64,000 bases of DNA from contig NZ_FOCZ01000006.1 of assembly GCF_900110245.1 (NCBI RefSeq), positions 63,004 through 127,003 of the forward strand, written 5' to 3'. A program made the translations under genes and the position numbers. The notes beneath the pieces are model-generated. The model was not told where the DNA came from. It saw only the letters and a program-made list of their open reading frames with translations, and ran no database searches. Below, piece after piece: positions 8,802 to 17,614 of the stretch (positions are counted from its first letter, which is position 1; each line of letters starts with the position of its first letter). This stretch comes from Niastella yeongjuensis. Lineage in GTDB: Bacteria; Bacteroidota; Bacteroidia; Chitinophagales; Chitinophagaceae.

Positions 8802-9786
8802 GCTCCGTTACCGGGAAAGGCCCGTCAATAAATTTTTCTGTATGATAGCCTTTGGCGCCAATCTGTACCGCCAGTGAACTGCGCAGTTCATTAGATGTTT
8901 GTAAATGCTGCATCAGATACCGGAAATCGTATTTCGGTTGCCAGCCCAGTTCCTTACGGGCTTTTTCATTTACATATACCCGGTCAATTGCGGGGAACAT
9001 TTTCCAGCCGCGTTGTTCGTAAACAGGAATATATTCCGGTACCAGTCGTTTTACAACATCATTGGCCTGTACCCGCAGGTCCCACAGATCGGATTGCACA
9101 AACGGCGTGGTAGCGCTGATGATATAAGAACCAAAACCAATTGTGCGTGCACGTCCGGCTGCGGCCAGGTGGGCGCTCACCACATCTTCAATTTCTACCC
9201 GGCGATACAGGAATTCATTTGCTTTAAGGTTGGTGTCGGGGTAAATGGACCGCATTTTCCGATTGTCATCTTCCTCGGGAAAGAAGCGGGAAGTGCGCAA
9301 TACCAAACAGGGCAATCCGGCATTACGGAAGTACAACTGACACAGGTTTTCTGCCGCTGCTTTGGTGACGCCGTAAATGTTTTTCGGCACTGGCATAACC
9401 TCTTCTGTTATCCAGGCTGCGGGTGCCCCTACCGGTGGTACCAGGGCATCGCCAAAAACACTGGTGGTACTGGTAAAAATAAAGGCCTCCACCCCTGCCG
9501 CTACGGCTTCCTGTAACAAATTAAGCGTGCCGGTAATATTGGTATCTATAAATTGTTGGGGACTGTGTGTTACAACATGTGGTTTGTGCAGCGTGGCGGT
9601 ATGGAACACCTGTTGTACACCCTGCATACATTGTTGTACAAATGTACGATCGGTTATAGTTCCGGTATGGGTGGTGTATGGTGTAGGGAGTATATCGATG
9701 CCAACTACCTCATGGTTCATCTCCCGAAATGTGCGCACAAGTGCCTCGCCCAAATGTCCTGCACTGCCGGTGACCAGTACTTTCAT
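8797..9786 (-). CDS. NAD-dependent epimerase/dehydratase (extended SDR)
   Basis: 329 residues. Rossmann motif TGSAGHLG at 6-13 and the SDR catalytic pair Y138-x3-K142 in NIYGVTKAAAE. Lengths and motifs fit UDP-sugar 4-epimerase-like extended short-chain dehydrogenases, which act on nucleotide sugars or related cofactors in the cytoplasm. There is no sugar-pathway neighbour on this strand, so the substrate cannot be assigned. It shares its 3' end with the long hairpin at 8753-8801. Confidence 0.87.
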   Translation of the reverse strand: MKVLVTGSAGHLGEALVRTFREMNHEVVGIDILPTPYTTHTGTITDRTFVQQCMQGVQQVFHTATLHKPHVVTHSPQQFIDTNITGTLNLLQEAVAAGVEAFIFTSTTSVFGDALVPPVGAPAAWITEEVMPVPKNIYGVTKAAAENLCQLYFRNAGLPCLVLRTSRFFPEEDDNRKMRSIYPDTNLKANEFLYRRVEIEDVVSAHLAAAGRARTIGFGSYIISATTPFVQSDLWDLRVQANDVVKRLVPEYIPVYEQRGWKMFPAIDRVYVNEKARKELGWQPKYDFRYLMQHLQTSNELRSSLAVQIGAKGYHTEKFIDGPFPVTEQ

Positions 9787-9881
9787 ATGTTTTGCATTGA
9801 ATCGTTAGAAATAAAATCCATTTTGTTTCCCGACTTTCAGCCCCCCACGGCTGGGGGAGGTTCAGGTATCAATAAGCTTAT

Positions 9882-10115
9882 TTAATCTTCTTTCACATAC
9901 TTATAAACGTTCTTTTTATAGGCATTCAAATCTTCCAGGGTTGAAATTTCTTCAAACCGGTAAGCGGTTCCATTGGTGTTTTGTCTTACCAGCGCCACTA
10001 CTTCACCGCCTACTACCGCGCTTTGCGCTTTGCGAAAAATGGCATCCAGCGACTGTCTGTCGTTCAACATCTGGTATTCTTCTATCTGAGCAACATTTAT
10101 AATATAATCTGCCAT
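9882..10115 (-). CDS. Hypothetical 77-aa protein
   Basis: 77 residues, no signal peptide or membrane segment. It is mixed charge with a predicted helix-strand pattern (IEEYQMLNDRQSLDAIFRKAQ then GGEVVALVRQNTNG) and a Lys-rich end (NVYKYVKED). It lies between the epimerase and a divergently transcribed dehydrogenase. A TATCTTCG box on the minus strand (complement of 10151-10158) is a possible -7 element. I do not recognise a family. Confidence 0.65.
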   Translation of the reverse strand: MADYIINVAQIEEYQMLNDRQSLDAIFRKAQSAVVGGEVVALVRQNTNGTAYRFEEISTLEDLNAYKKNVYKYVKED

Positions 10116-10260
10116 TGTAATTGGTAATGTGAATGTTAGTTATAATAGAGCGAAGATAGATCAAATTAAGAAGTACTCATACTTCGTACCAATTGCCTTG
10201 CGCACTAATTGCGGTTTTTGTTTTTACTTTGCCGTTCAAACTTACATCAGCAAAAGACAC

Positions 10261-11211
10261 ATGATAAAGATTGTAGTAACAGACGGCTATACATTGAACC
10301 CTGGCGATTTAAGCTGGAAACAGATAGAAGCATTGGGCGAGTTAAAGGTATATGACAGAACAAAACCGGAGGAGATCGTTGACCATTGTCGCGATGCCCA
10401 GGTCGTTCTTACCAATAAAGTACCTTTTAGTGAAGCTACGCTGGCGCAATTGCCGCAATTAAAAATGATCGGCGTTACGGCTACTGGTTATAATATTATC
10501 GATGTGGTGGCTGCTGCAAAAAAAGGCATTGTGGTTAGTAATGTACCAGCGTATGGTACAGCCTCCGTAGCGCAACACACCATTGCTTTGTTGTTGGAGC
10601 TTACCAATCAGGTGGGCAAACATGCCGCTTCGGTGGCAGCCGGTGACTGGGCAAAGTCGGCTGATTTTAGTTACACGGTGGCACCCCTAACCGAACTGGC
10701 GGGCAAAACGATGGGTATTGTTGGCTGGGGAAACATCGGTCAGCAAACCGCGCGCATTGCCCAGGCGTTGGGAATGGAGCTGCTTTATTATACCCCTTCC
10801 AAAAAGGAAAATGCATTTGCCGAATGGGCACCCCTGCCTGAATTATTTGCCAAGGCTGATTATGTGTCATTGCACTGTCCCCTGAAACCGGATAATATGG
10901 GTTTTGTAAATAATGATCTACTCAAGGTAATGAAACCCGGTGCCTGTATAATTAATACATCCCGTGGACAGCTGATCAATGAACAACACCTGGCCGATGC
11001 CCTGAATGAGGGCCGTATTGCCGGGGCCGCCCTGGATGTATTGTCGGTTGAGCCGCCTTCGGCCGGAAATCCCCTGCTTTCAGCCAAAAACTGTATCCTC
11101 ACCCCACATATTGCCTGGATCAGCAAGGAAGCCCGTGAGCGGGTAATGGCTACTACGGTGGCTAATGTGGCCGGGTATTTAAATAACAAACCGGTACATG
11201 TGGTGAGCTAG
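10261..11211 (+). CDS. D-2-hydroxyacid dehydrogenase (glycerate/hydroxypyruvate reductase-like)
   Basis: 316 residues from the ATG at 10261. A longer frame upstream (from 10129) crosses the promoter region and is not conserved in character. NAD-binding motif GWGNIG, and the family catalytic triad: Arg in INTSRGQ, Glu in LSVEPP, His in TPHIAW. The family reduces 2-keto acids such as hydroxypyruvate or glyoxylate with NAD(P)H in the cytoplasm. TTACTTTG at about 10224-10231 is a plausible -7 element. The exact keto-acid substrate is not resolved. Confidence 0.88.
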   Translation: MIKIVVTDGYTLNPGDLSWKQIEALGELKVYDRTKPEEIVDHCRDAQVVLTNKVPFSEATLAQLPQLKMIGVTATGYNIIDVVAAAKKGIVVSNVPAYGTASVAQHTIALLLELTNQVGKHAASVAAGDWAKSADFSYTVAPLTELAGKTMGIVGWGNIGQQTARIAQALGMELLYYTPSKKENAFAEWAPLPELFAKADYVSLHCPLKPDNMGFVNNDLLKVMKPGACIINTSRGQLINEQHLADALNEGRIAGAALDVLSVEPPSAGNPLLSAKNCILTPHIAWISKEARERVMATTVANVAGYLNNKPVHVVS

Positions 11212-11218
11212 GAAGGGC

Positions 11219-11255
11219 CTGCCTACGCCAAGGCTCCGGCGGGCGAAGCAGAGAA
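11219..11255. repeat. GC-rich GCCTACGCC intergenic repeat, copy 1
   Basis: The stretch starting GCCTACGCCAAGGCTCCGGC at 11221 can fold on itself (CGCC with GGCG). It aligns with a second copy at 50821-50844 (GCCTACGCCGAGGCTTCCGC). Both lie in intergenic DNA, so this is a dispersed short repeat family. Confidence 0.7.
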
Positions 11256-11263
11256 CAAATGGC

Positions 11264-11300
11264 GGGAACTAAGGAACTGAGAACTAACAACTAAGAACTT
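11264..11300. repeat. Degenerate heptamer array (consensus aaGAACT)
   Basis: Successive units GGGAACT, AGGAACT, GAGAACT, AACAACT and AAGAACT; the last four follow at exact seven-base steps. The array lies between the dehydrogenase and the dihydroorotase homologue, just upstream of the latter's promoter. Confidence 0.8.
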
Positions 11301-11314
11301 AAAACAGAAATCCT

Positions 11315-11322
11315 TATCTTCG
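11315..11322 (+). promoter_or_regulatory. -7 promoter element TATCTTCG
   Basis: One mismatch from the Bacteroidota consensus TAnnTTTG, 16 bases before the ATG at 11338. No clear TTTG -33 box is visible. It would give a very short leader and supports the ATG start over an upstream TTG. Confidence 0.5.
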
Positions 11323-11337
11323 CTCAACTTTTTGAGA

Positions 11338-12600
11338 ATGAAGATTCTAATTCAACAGGTTACAATTACTGACCCATCATCCCCATTTAACGGTACCAAG
11401 CAGGATATCCTTATTGAATCAGGAGTTATCAGGGATATTCAACCTGCTATTTCAGTGGAAGCAGATAAAGTGATCACAGGCAACCAGTTGCATTTATCGC
11501 CAGGCTGGGTAGATGTGTTTGCCCATTTTGCCGATCCCGGTTATGAATTTAAGGAAACACTGGAAACGGGTGCCCGTGCTGCTGCGGCAGGCGGTTACAC
11601 CGATGTTTTCGTAATTCCCAATACCAAACCGGTGGTCGACAGCAAAACGCAGGCAGAATACATCAGCCAGAAGTCGAGATCGCTGCCGGTTACGGTTCAC
11701 CCCATTGGCGCGATATCAAAAGGCGCCGAAGGAAAAGACCTGGCCGAAATGTACGATATGCGCAGTAGTGGCGCCGTTGCTTTCAGCGATGGCCTGAACC
11801 CGATCCAGTCTGCCGGTTTACTGCTGAAAGCGTTGCAATACGTAAAAGCCTTCGACGGTACTGTAATACAAATACCCGACGATAAAAGTATAGGCGCCAA
11901 CGGTCTTATGCATGAAGGGATTGTTTCAACCCGGTTAGGTTTACCCGGCAAACCCATGATGGCTGAGGAACTACAGGTGGCCCGCGATATAAAACTGGTG
12001 CGTTATGCCGATTCAAAACTGCATTTCACCGGGGTAACCGCGCCCAAATCGCTCGAATACATTCGCCGCGCCAAAGACGCGGGACTGGCGGTAACCTGCT
12101 CGGTTACGCCTTACCACCTCTTTTTCAGTGATGAAGATTTACTGGAATACGATACCAATCTAAAAGTGTATCCTCCCCTGCGTACGAAAAGTGATGTGGA
12201 GATCCTGCGCCAGGCTGTGCTCGATGGCACCGTCGACTGCATAGCTACGCACCACCTGCCACATGAATACGACAGCAAGGTGCTGGAATTTGAATACGCC
12301 AAATATGGCATGACCGGTTTGGAAACATCGTACAGCGCCGTTAAAACGGCATTGCCCGGTATCACCGAAAGCCGGTGGGTTGAGTTGGTGAGTATTAATC
12401 CCAGGAAGATCTTTGGCCTGGAATGCCCGGTTGTTAAAAAAGACGCAACAGCCTGCTTTACGCTGTTTGACCCTGGGGTGCCGGTAACTTTTACCACGGC
12501 ATCTTTCCGGTCGATGTCGAAAAATTCAGCCTTTATAAACAGAGCTTTGCAGGGAGCAGTGAAAGGCATCATCAACAAAGAGACCTTATTACTAAATTAA
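11338..12600 (+). CDS. Dihydroorotase-like amidohydrolase with degenerate metal site
   Basis: 420 residues from the ATG at 11338. Overall sequence is that of class I dihydroorotase (for example GWVDVFAHFADPGYEFKE, GGYTDVFVIPNT, GLMHEG, TPYHLFFSDE, YPPLRTKSD). The catalytic residues are largely replaced: the HxH pair is F61-A-H63, the HCED segment is QIPDD (178-182), the HVST histidine position is TGVT (231-234), and the catalytic Asp of TDHAPH is His (THHLPHE, 304-310). Known family biochemistry predicts weak or no zinc-dependent activity. It may be a structural partner of aspartate carbamoyltransferase (PyrX-like) or have a different activity. It heads a gene run with DUF4199 and two glycosyltransferases. 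Confidence 0.85.
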   Translation: MKILIQQVTITDPSSPFNGTKQDILIESGVIRDIQPAISVEADKVITGNQLHLSPGWVDVFAHFADPGYEFKETLETGARAAAAGGYTDVFVIPNTKPVVDSKTQAEYISQKSRSLPVTVHPIGAISKGAEGKDLAEMYDMRSSGAVAFSDGLNPIQSAGLLLKALQYVKAFDGTVIQIPDDKSIGANGLMHEGIVSTRLGLPGKPMMAEELQVARDIKLVRYADSKLHFTGVTAPKSLEYIRRAKDAGLAVTCSVTPYHLFFSDEDLLEYDTNLKVYPPLRTKSDVEILRQAVLDGTVDCIATHHLPHEYDSKVLEFEYAKYGMTGLETSYSAVKTALPGITESRWVELVSINPRKIFGLECPVVKKDATACFTLFDPGVPVTFTTASFRSMSKNSAFINRALQGAVKGIINKETLLLN

Positions 12601-12612
12601 TACCATCATTTT

Positions 12613-13158
12613 ATGTCAACTGAACCCTCGGGCAAAAGTGCGAGCTTGCTATATGGTTTGCTATATGGCGCTGCAAGTATTGCCTTCACGGTTTTTTTAT
12701 ATTTAGGCGGGGTTAAAACCTTTATGAGCCCGGTTGCCCGTTTAGGTATTATCGTTCCCATTGCTTTTGCCGTGCTAACCGCCTGGCAACAGAAGAAAAT
12801 TCAGGGCGGTTACCTGGAGTTTTCCGAAGCATTGAAGACTATTTTCAAAGCCATGGTAATAGGCCTTGCCCTGTCAATGGTTTTTGAATATATTTTATTT
12901 AACTACATTGACGTGGCTTTTAATCAGGCATTGATGCAGGCTACTTCTGAAGAAATGGAGCGGAGTTTGAAGGGACAGATGTCGCAGGAAAAAATTGATG
13001 ACCTGGTAGAAAAAATTGGAACTGTTGATCAACACTCGTTCAAAATACAGGCGTTGACCTTTGCCATCAGGTGTATCCTGCATTTTGTGCTGGCATTGAT
13101 CGTTTCCGCCATTATGAAAAAGAAACGACCTATGTTTGAAAATTCTTTTAACCAATAG
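12613..13158 (+). CDS. DUF4199 family membrane protein
   Basis: 181 residues with four hydrophobic helices (about 10-30, 38-54, 75-97 and 150-170) and a charged loop between the third and fourth. Composition and length fit DUF4199, an integral membrane family common in Bacteroidota and often next to a glycosyltransferase. It starts 12 bases after the dihydroorotase homologue and ends three bases before the GT2 gene, so co-transcription is likely. Function unknown; a role in lipid-linked sugar handling is a context inference only. Confidence 0.82.
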   Translation: MSTEPSGKSASLLYGLLYGAASIAFTVFLYLGGVKTFMSPVARLGIIVPIAFAVLTAWQQKKIQGGYLEFSEALKTIFKAMVIGLALSMVFEYILFNYIDVAFNQALMQATSEEMERSLKGQMSQEKIDDLVEKIGTVDQHSFKIQALTFAIRCILHFVLALIVSAIMKKKRPMFENSFNQ

Positions 13159-13161
13159 ACT

Positions 13162-14106
13162 ATGGATATATCCATTGTAGTTCCTTTATTGAATGAAGAA
13201 GAATCCCTGCCGGAATTGTGTGCGTGGATTGAGCGGGTAGTTACTGCCAATAATTTCACCTATGAAATTATTATGATCGACGATGGCAGTACCGATACCT
13301 CCTGGGAGGTAATAGAACAACTACGTGTAAAAAATCCTCATATAAAAGGGATCCGGTTTCAGCGTAATTATGGCAAGTCTGCCGCGTTGAACGAAGGGTT
13401 TAAAGCAGCTATGGGTAAAGTGGTGATCACCATGGATGCCGATATGCAGGACAGTCCCGATGAAATACCCGGATTGTACAAAATGATCGTTGAAGACAAA
13501 TTTGACCTGGTTAGCGGCTGGAAGAAGAAACGCTTCGACAATACCATCACCAAAAATATTCCAAGTAAATTCTTTAACTGGGCTACCCGGCGGATGTCGA
13601 AGATCCAGTTGCACGATTTTAATTGCGGGTTAAAAGCCTATAGGCATAAAGTTATAAAAAGCATTGAAGTGTATGGCGAAATGCATCGCTATATACCGGT
13701 GCTGGCAAAATGGGCCGGCTTTAATAAGATCGGCGAAAAAGTAGTGGAGCACCGCAAACGCAAATACGGCACCACCAAATTTGGCTGGGAACGGTTTGTA
13801 AACGGCTTTCTTGACCTGGCTTCCATAACATTTGTAGGCAAATACGGCAAAAGACCCATGCACTTCTTTGGTCTGTTCGGTTCAGCTGTATTGTTATCAG
13901 GTTTGCTGATGATCGTATATCTGATTGCCTCCAAGATCATTGAACCGGAATATGCACTAACCAACCGGCCGGTGTTTTATATATCATTAACATTGATGGT
14001 AATTGGTACGCTGTTATTCATTGCCGGATTTTTAGGCGAGCTGATTGCCCGCAATTCGGCTGGCCGTAACCATTATTTGATAGAGAAGAAATTGGGGGTG
14101 GAGTAA
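13162..14106 (+). CDS. Family 2 glycosyltransferase, polyprenyl-phosphate sugar synthase type
   Basis: 314 residues. Catalytic GT-A domain in the first two thirds: VVPLLNEEESL, IIMIDDGSTDTS, and the DAD-x-QD signature in ITMDADMQDSPDE. Two C-terminal transmembrane helices (about 233-253 and 272-295) place it at the inner face of the cytoplasmic membrane. This layout matches DPM1/GtrB-type enzymes that move a sugar from a nucleotide donor to undecaprenyl phosphate. It overlaps closely with its neighbours and may use the GDP-heptose made by the genes downstream, but no residue proves the donor. Confidence 0.9.
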   Translation: MDISIVVPLLNEEESLPELCAWIERVVTANNFTYEIIMIDDGSTDTSWEVIEQLRVKNPHIKGIRFQRNYGKSAALNEGFKAAMGKVVITMDADMQDSPDEIPGLYKMIVEDKFDLVSGWKKKRFDNTITKNIPSKFFNWATRRMSKIQLHDFNCGLKAYRHKVIKSIEVYGEMHRYIPVLAKWAGFNKIGEKVVEHRKRKYGTTKFGWERFVNGFLDLASITFVGKYGKRPMHFFGLFGSAVLLSGLLMIVYLIASKIIEPEYALTNRPVFYISLTLMVIGTLLFIAGFLGELIARNSAGRNHYLIEKKLGVE

Positions 14107-14107
14107 T

Positions 14108-15226
14108 ATGGCTCACAAAACGATTGTTATTATTGGACCCGGGCATCCGCTGCGGGGCGGGTTAGCCACCTTTAACCAGCGGCTATGTAAACAATTTATT
14201 GATGAAGGCCATACGTGTTGCATCTATTCATTTTCGCTGCAATACCCTTCTTTCTTATTTCCCGGCACCACGCAGTATTCAACAGACCCTGCACCAACGG
14301 ACCTTGATATATATCCGGTGATCAATTCTGTTCATCCTTTAAACTGGGTGCAGGTAGGCAATGCCTTACAAAGGATCCGGCCCGATGTTATAGTGGTCCG
14401 GTTCTGGATCCCCTTTATGGGTCCGGCATTGGGTTCCATATTACGAAGAGTAAAAAAGAATAAACATACCCGCATTGTCGCCATTGCCGATAATGTAATT
14501 CCCCACGAAAAAAGACCTTTCGATACCCCTTTTACGCGGTATTTTCTAAAAAGCTGCGATGCTTTTATCACCATGAGTGAAAAAGTAATGAATGATCTGC
14601 GCACGTTTGAAAAAACAAAACCAGCCCAACAGGTAACACATCCGTTATACGATAATTTTGGAGAACCGATCTCCAAAGAAGAAGCCCGGAAAAAACTGGG
14701 GCTGGATCCCAATGAGCGAATCATGCTGTTTTTTGGCTTTATCAGAAAGTACAAAGGACTTGATATTTTGTTCGAGGCCATGAACCTGCTAAAAGAACAA
14801 CCTGTAAAATTATTGGTAGCCGGTGAATTTTATGAAGGTGAAAAAGAGTACCGGGAACAAATAGAACGTTTAGGCATTAAAGACAGCCTGATCCTGCGTA
14901 CCGATTTCATTCCGGACAGTGAAGTGAAATATTACTTCTGTGCGGCAGATGCGGTGATACAACCTTATCGCAATGCCACCCAGAGTGGAGTTACGCCCCT
15001 GGCCTATCATTTCGAAAAGCCCATGGTGGTTACCAATGTAGGCAACCTTCCCATTCAGGTGCCACATGAGCGGGTTGGACTGGTATGCGAACCCGAACCA
15101 GCCTCGCTGGCGGCCGCTATTACCCGCTATTTTGAACTTGGAGAACAGCATTTTATACCGCATCTTCGCAGCGAAAAGGAGAAATATTCCTGGCATAATC
15201 TAGTTAAGACTATCCTGGAAATATGA
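14108..15226 (+). CDS. Family 4 glycosyltransferase (GT-B fold)
   Basis: 372 residues. N-terminal GT-B domain starts IIGPGHPLRGGLATFNQRL; the C-terminal domain has FFGFIRKYKGLDILFEAM, VAGEFYEG and the donor-binding stretch around PYRNATQSGVTPLAYHFEKP. It is cytoplasmic and should add a sugar to a growing lipid-linked glycan or glycolipid. The gene begins one base after the GT2 stop and precedes the heptose pathway genes, so envelope polysaccharide assembly is likely. Acceptor and donor are not readable from the sequence. Confidence 0.88.
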   Translation: MAHKTIVIIGPGHPLRGGLATFNQRLCKQFIDEGHTCCIYSFSLQYPSFLFPGTTQYSTDPAPTDLDIYPVINSVHPLNWVQVGNALQRIRPDVIVVRFWIPFMGPALGSILRRVKKNKHTRIVAIADNVIPHEKRPFDTPFTRYFLKSCDAFITMSEKVMNDLRTFEKTKPAQQVTHPLYDNFGEPISKEEARKKLGLDPNERIMLFFGFIRKYKGLDILFEAMNLLKEQPVKLLVAGEFYEGEKEYREQIERLGIKDSLILRTDFIPDSEVKYYFCAADAVIQPYRNATQSGVTPLAYHFEKPMVVTNVGNLPIQVPHERVGLVCEPEPASLAAAITRYFELGEQHFIPHLRSEKEKYSWHNLVKTILEI

Positions 15227-15267
15227 AAATTAGCCTGATTGCTAATCTGATTTTAACATCCTATTAA

Positions 15268-16287
15268 ATGATCTATAGAAGCAAAGCACCCTTACGGATT
15301 GGTTTGGCAGGTGGCGGCACCGATGTTAGCCCCTACAGTGACCTGTATGGCGGGGCCATCCTCAATGCTACGGTGTCGTTGAATGCTTACGCCAATATTG
15401 AGCCTGTTTCGGAGAAAAAGATCCAGCTGCAGGCCCTTGACAGGCATGAAGTGCAGGAATATGACTGGTGTACCGAACTGCCCATCGATGGCAAACTCGA
15501 TCTGTTAAAAGGCGTATACAACCGCATTCAACAACAATTCGGCATGCCCGAAACCGGGTTTAGACTGTCTACATTTGTAGATGCACCCGCAGGTTCGGGT
15601 TTAGGTACCTCCTCTACCCTGGTGGTAGCCATTGTGGGCGCATTTGCAGAAATGCTGCGGTTGCCGCTGGGTGAATACGATATAGCCCATCTTGCTTATG
15701 AAATTGAGCGCAACGACCTGAAAATGGCAGGTGGTAAACAAGACCAGTATGCTGCTACTTTTGGCGGTGTGAACTATATGGAGTTTTATGGAGACAATGT
15801 GGTGGTAAACCCATTGCGTATTAAACAGCAGTATTTGTTCGAACTGGAAAACAACCTGGTGTTGTATTATACGGCTACCAGTCGCGAATCGGCAAAGATC
15901 ATTGAAAAGCAAAGCCAGAACGTGGTATCGAAAAAAGAAAAACCCATAGATGCCATGCACCAGCTCAAACGCCAGGCGCAATTAATGAAAGAAGCCCTGT
16001 TAAAAGGCCGTTTGCATGAAATTGGCGAGATTCTTGACTTTGGGTTCCAGCAAAAAAAGCAAATGGCTGAAGGGATTTCCAATACGCTGATGGATGAAAT
16101 TTATGAAGCCGCTAAAAAAGCGGGCGCTACCGGTGGTAAGATCTCCGGCGCCGGCGGTGGTGGTTTTATGACTTTCTATTGCCCTGCCAATACCAAGTAC
16201 AGCGTAATTGAGAAATTGAACGAATTTGGTGGGTTTGTAAGGAATTATCAGTTTGTTGACCATGGGTTAACCAGTTGGACCATCTAA
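15268..16287 (+). CDS. hddA: D-glycero-alpha-D-manno-heptose-7-phosphate kinase (GHMP family)
   Basis: 339 residues. N-terminal substrate region APLRIGLAGGGTDV and the GHMP ATP-binding motif PAGSGLGTSSTL. The C-terminal glycine loop KISGAGGGGFM completes the family signature. It phosphorylates D-glycero-D-manno-heptose 7-phosphate at C1 to the alpha-1,7-bisphosphate. The three genes that follow supply the isomerase, the nucleotidyltransferase and the phosphatase of the same pathway. This neighbourhood separates HddA from other GHMP kinases. Confidence 0.92.
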   Translation: MIYRSKAPLRIGLAGGGTDVSPYSDLYGGAILNATVSLNAYANIEPVSEKKIQLQALDRHEVQEYDWCTELPIDGKLDLLKGVYNRIQQQFGMPETGFRLSTFVDAPAGSGLGTSSTLVVAIVGAFAEMLRLPLGEYDIAHLAYEIERNDLKMAGGKQDQYAATFGGVNYMEFYGDNVVVNPLRIKQQYLFELENNLVLYYTATSRESAKIIEKQSQNVVSKKEKPIDAMHQLKRQAQLMKEALLKGRLHEIGEILDFGFQQKKQMAEGISNTLMDEIYEAAKKAGATGGKISGAGGGGFMTFYCPANTKYSVIEKLNEFGGFVRNYQFVDHGLTSWTI

Positions 16288-16312
16288 ATCCTAATATAAA
16301 AAATAAGAACCT

Positions 16313-16891
16313 ATGAATAATAAGATTGCGGACATTATAAAAGCATCTATCAGTACCAAAGAAAGTATTTTGAAGGACCCGGTTTTGCTGGGTACTATCG
16401 ATGAGCTGGCAAACATCATTACCAGTGCCCTGCGCAATGGTAATCGCATATATTTCTGTGGAAATGGAGGTAGTGCTGCCGATGCGCAACACCTGGCTGC
16501 CGAGTTCTCTGGCCGCTTTTATACGGATCGGGAGGCATTGCCTGCAGAAGCATTGCATTGCAACACTTCGTATTTAACAGCGGTGGCCAACGACTACAGC
16601 TTCGATGTTGTATATGCCCGTTTAATAAAAGGGATCGGTTTAAAAGGCGATGTACTGGTAGGTTTATCAACCTCCGGTAACTCAGGAAATATTTTAAAAG
16701 CGTTTGAAGCTGCCCGCGAAAAAGGCATTATAACTGCAGGCTTTACCGGTGAAACAGGCGGAAAAATGAAACCGCTTAGTGATTACCTGGTGAATGTTCC
16801 CTCAACAGATACCCCTCGCATTCAGGAAAGTCATATTATGCTGGGTCATATTATTTGTCAGCTGGTGGAAGAACAGTATTTCGGAAAATAA
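16313..16891 (+). CDS. gmhA: Sedoheptulose-7-phosphate isomerase
   Basis: 192 residues, the usual GmhA length. SIS-domain motifs FCGNGGSAADAQHLAAEFSGRF and STSGNSGNI bind the sugar phosphate. It converts sedoheptulose 7-phosphate to D-glycero-D-manno-heptose 7-phosphate, the first step for both ADP- and GDP-heptose routes. It sits 25 bases after hddA and six bases before hddC in a tight operon. Confidence 0.95.
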   Translation: MNNKIADIIKASISTKESILKDPVLLGTIDELANIITSALRNGNRIYFCGNGGSAADAQHLAAEFSGRFYTDREALPAEALHCNTSYLTAVANDYSFDVVYARLIKGIGLKGDVLVGLSTSGNSGNILKAFEAAREKGIITAGFTGETGGKMKPLSDYLVNVPSTDTPRIQESHIMLGHIICQLVEEQYFGK

Positions 16892-16897
16892 AGCAAT

Positions 16898-17602
16898 ATG
16901 ATCAAAGAATGTATCATTCTCGCCGGTGGATTGGGCACACGCCTGCGCGGCGCGGTTCCCGATCTGCCGAAATGTATGGCACCCGTAGCCGGCAAGCCTT
17001 TCCTGGCGCATGTTATCGGTTATTTCCGGAACCAGGGTGTTGAAAAATTCATCTTTTCCCTGGGCTATAAACATGAAGTGATACAGGATTACCTGGAAGC
17101 CGAATACCCCGCTTTACATAAACAATATGTAATTGAAAAAGATCCCCTGGGTACCGGTGGCGCCATTCAACTGGCCTGCCGGCAGGCTTCAGAAAAAAAT
17201 GTGCTGATCCTGAATGGAGATACGCTGTTCTCCATTCAATTACCGGCCCTCACTGCCATTCATGAGCAACGGAAAGCCCATTGTACTTTAGCCTTAAAGC
17301 CAATGCAGCATTTCGATCGCTATGGAGTGGTTGAAATGGCCGACAATGGTGCCATAAAAAGCTTTAAGGAAAAGCAGTTTTATGAAAGCGGATTGATCAA
17401 TGGCGGTATTTATGCATTACAGGTAGAACCGTTTTTGAAAGAAGGCTTACCTGAGATCTTTTCTTTTGAAAAAGATTACCTGGAAAAATTATACAAGGTA
17501 CGACCCATGTATGGCGTTGTACAGGACGAATACTTTATTGACATCGGCATACCCGAAGATTTTGAAAAAGCAAACCGCGAACTGGTAAATTCCGGTAAGT
17601 AA
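16898..17602 (+). CDS. hddC: D-glycero-alpha-D-manno-heptose 1-phosphate guanylyltransferase
   Basis: 234 residues. Nucleotidyltransferase signature ILAGGLGTRLRG at the N-terminus, PKCMAPVAGKPF, and the metal-binding LILNGDTLF. Length and neighbours fit HddC, which makes GDP-D-glycero-alpha-D-manno-heptose; the bifunctional HldE of the ADP route is absent here. The guanylyl specificity is inferred from the HddA/GmhB partners and not from a diagnostic residue. Confidence 0.88.
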   Translation: MIKECIILAGGLGTRLRGAVPDLPKCMAPVAGKPFLAHVIGYFRNQGVEKFIFSLGYKHEVIQDYLEAEYPALHKQYVIEKDPLGTGGAIQLACRQASEKNVLILNGDTLFSIQLPALTAIHEQRKAHCTLALKPMQHFDRYGVVEMADNGAIKSFKEKQFYESGLINGGIYALQVEPFLKEGLPEIFSFEKDYLEKLYKVRPMYGVVQDEYFIDIGIPEDFEKANRELVNSGK

Positions 17603-17614
17603 TAACCCAACGTA

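Noticed and set aside
10129-10260. N-terminal extension of the D-2-hydroxyacid dehydrogenase
   Set aside because: The extension crosses the promoter region and is unlike the family; the ATG at 10261 gives the normal length and start.
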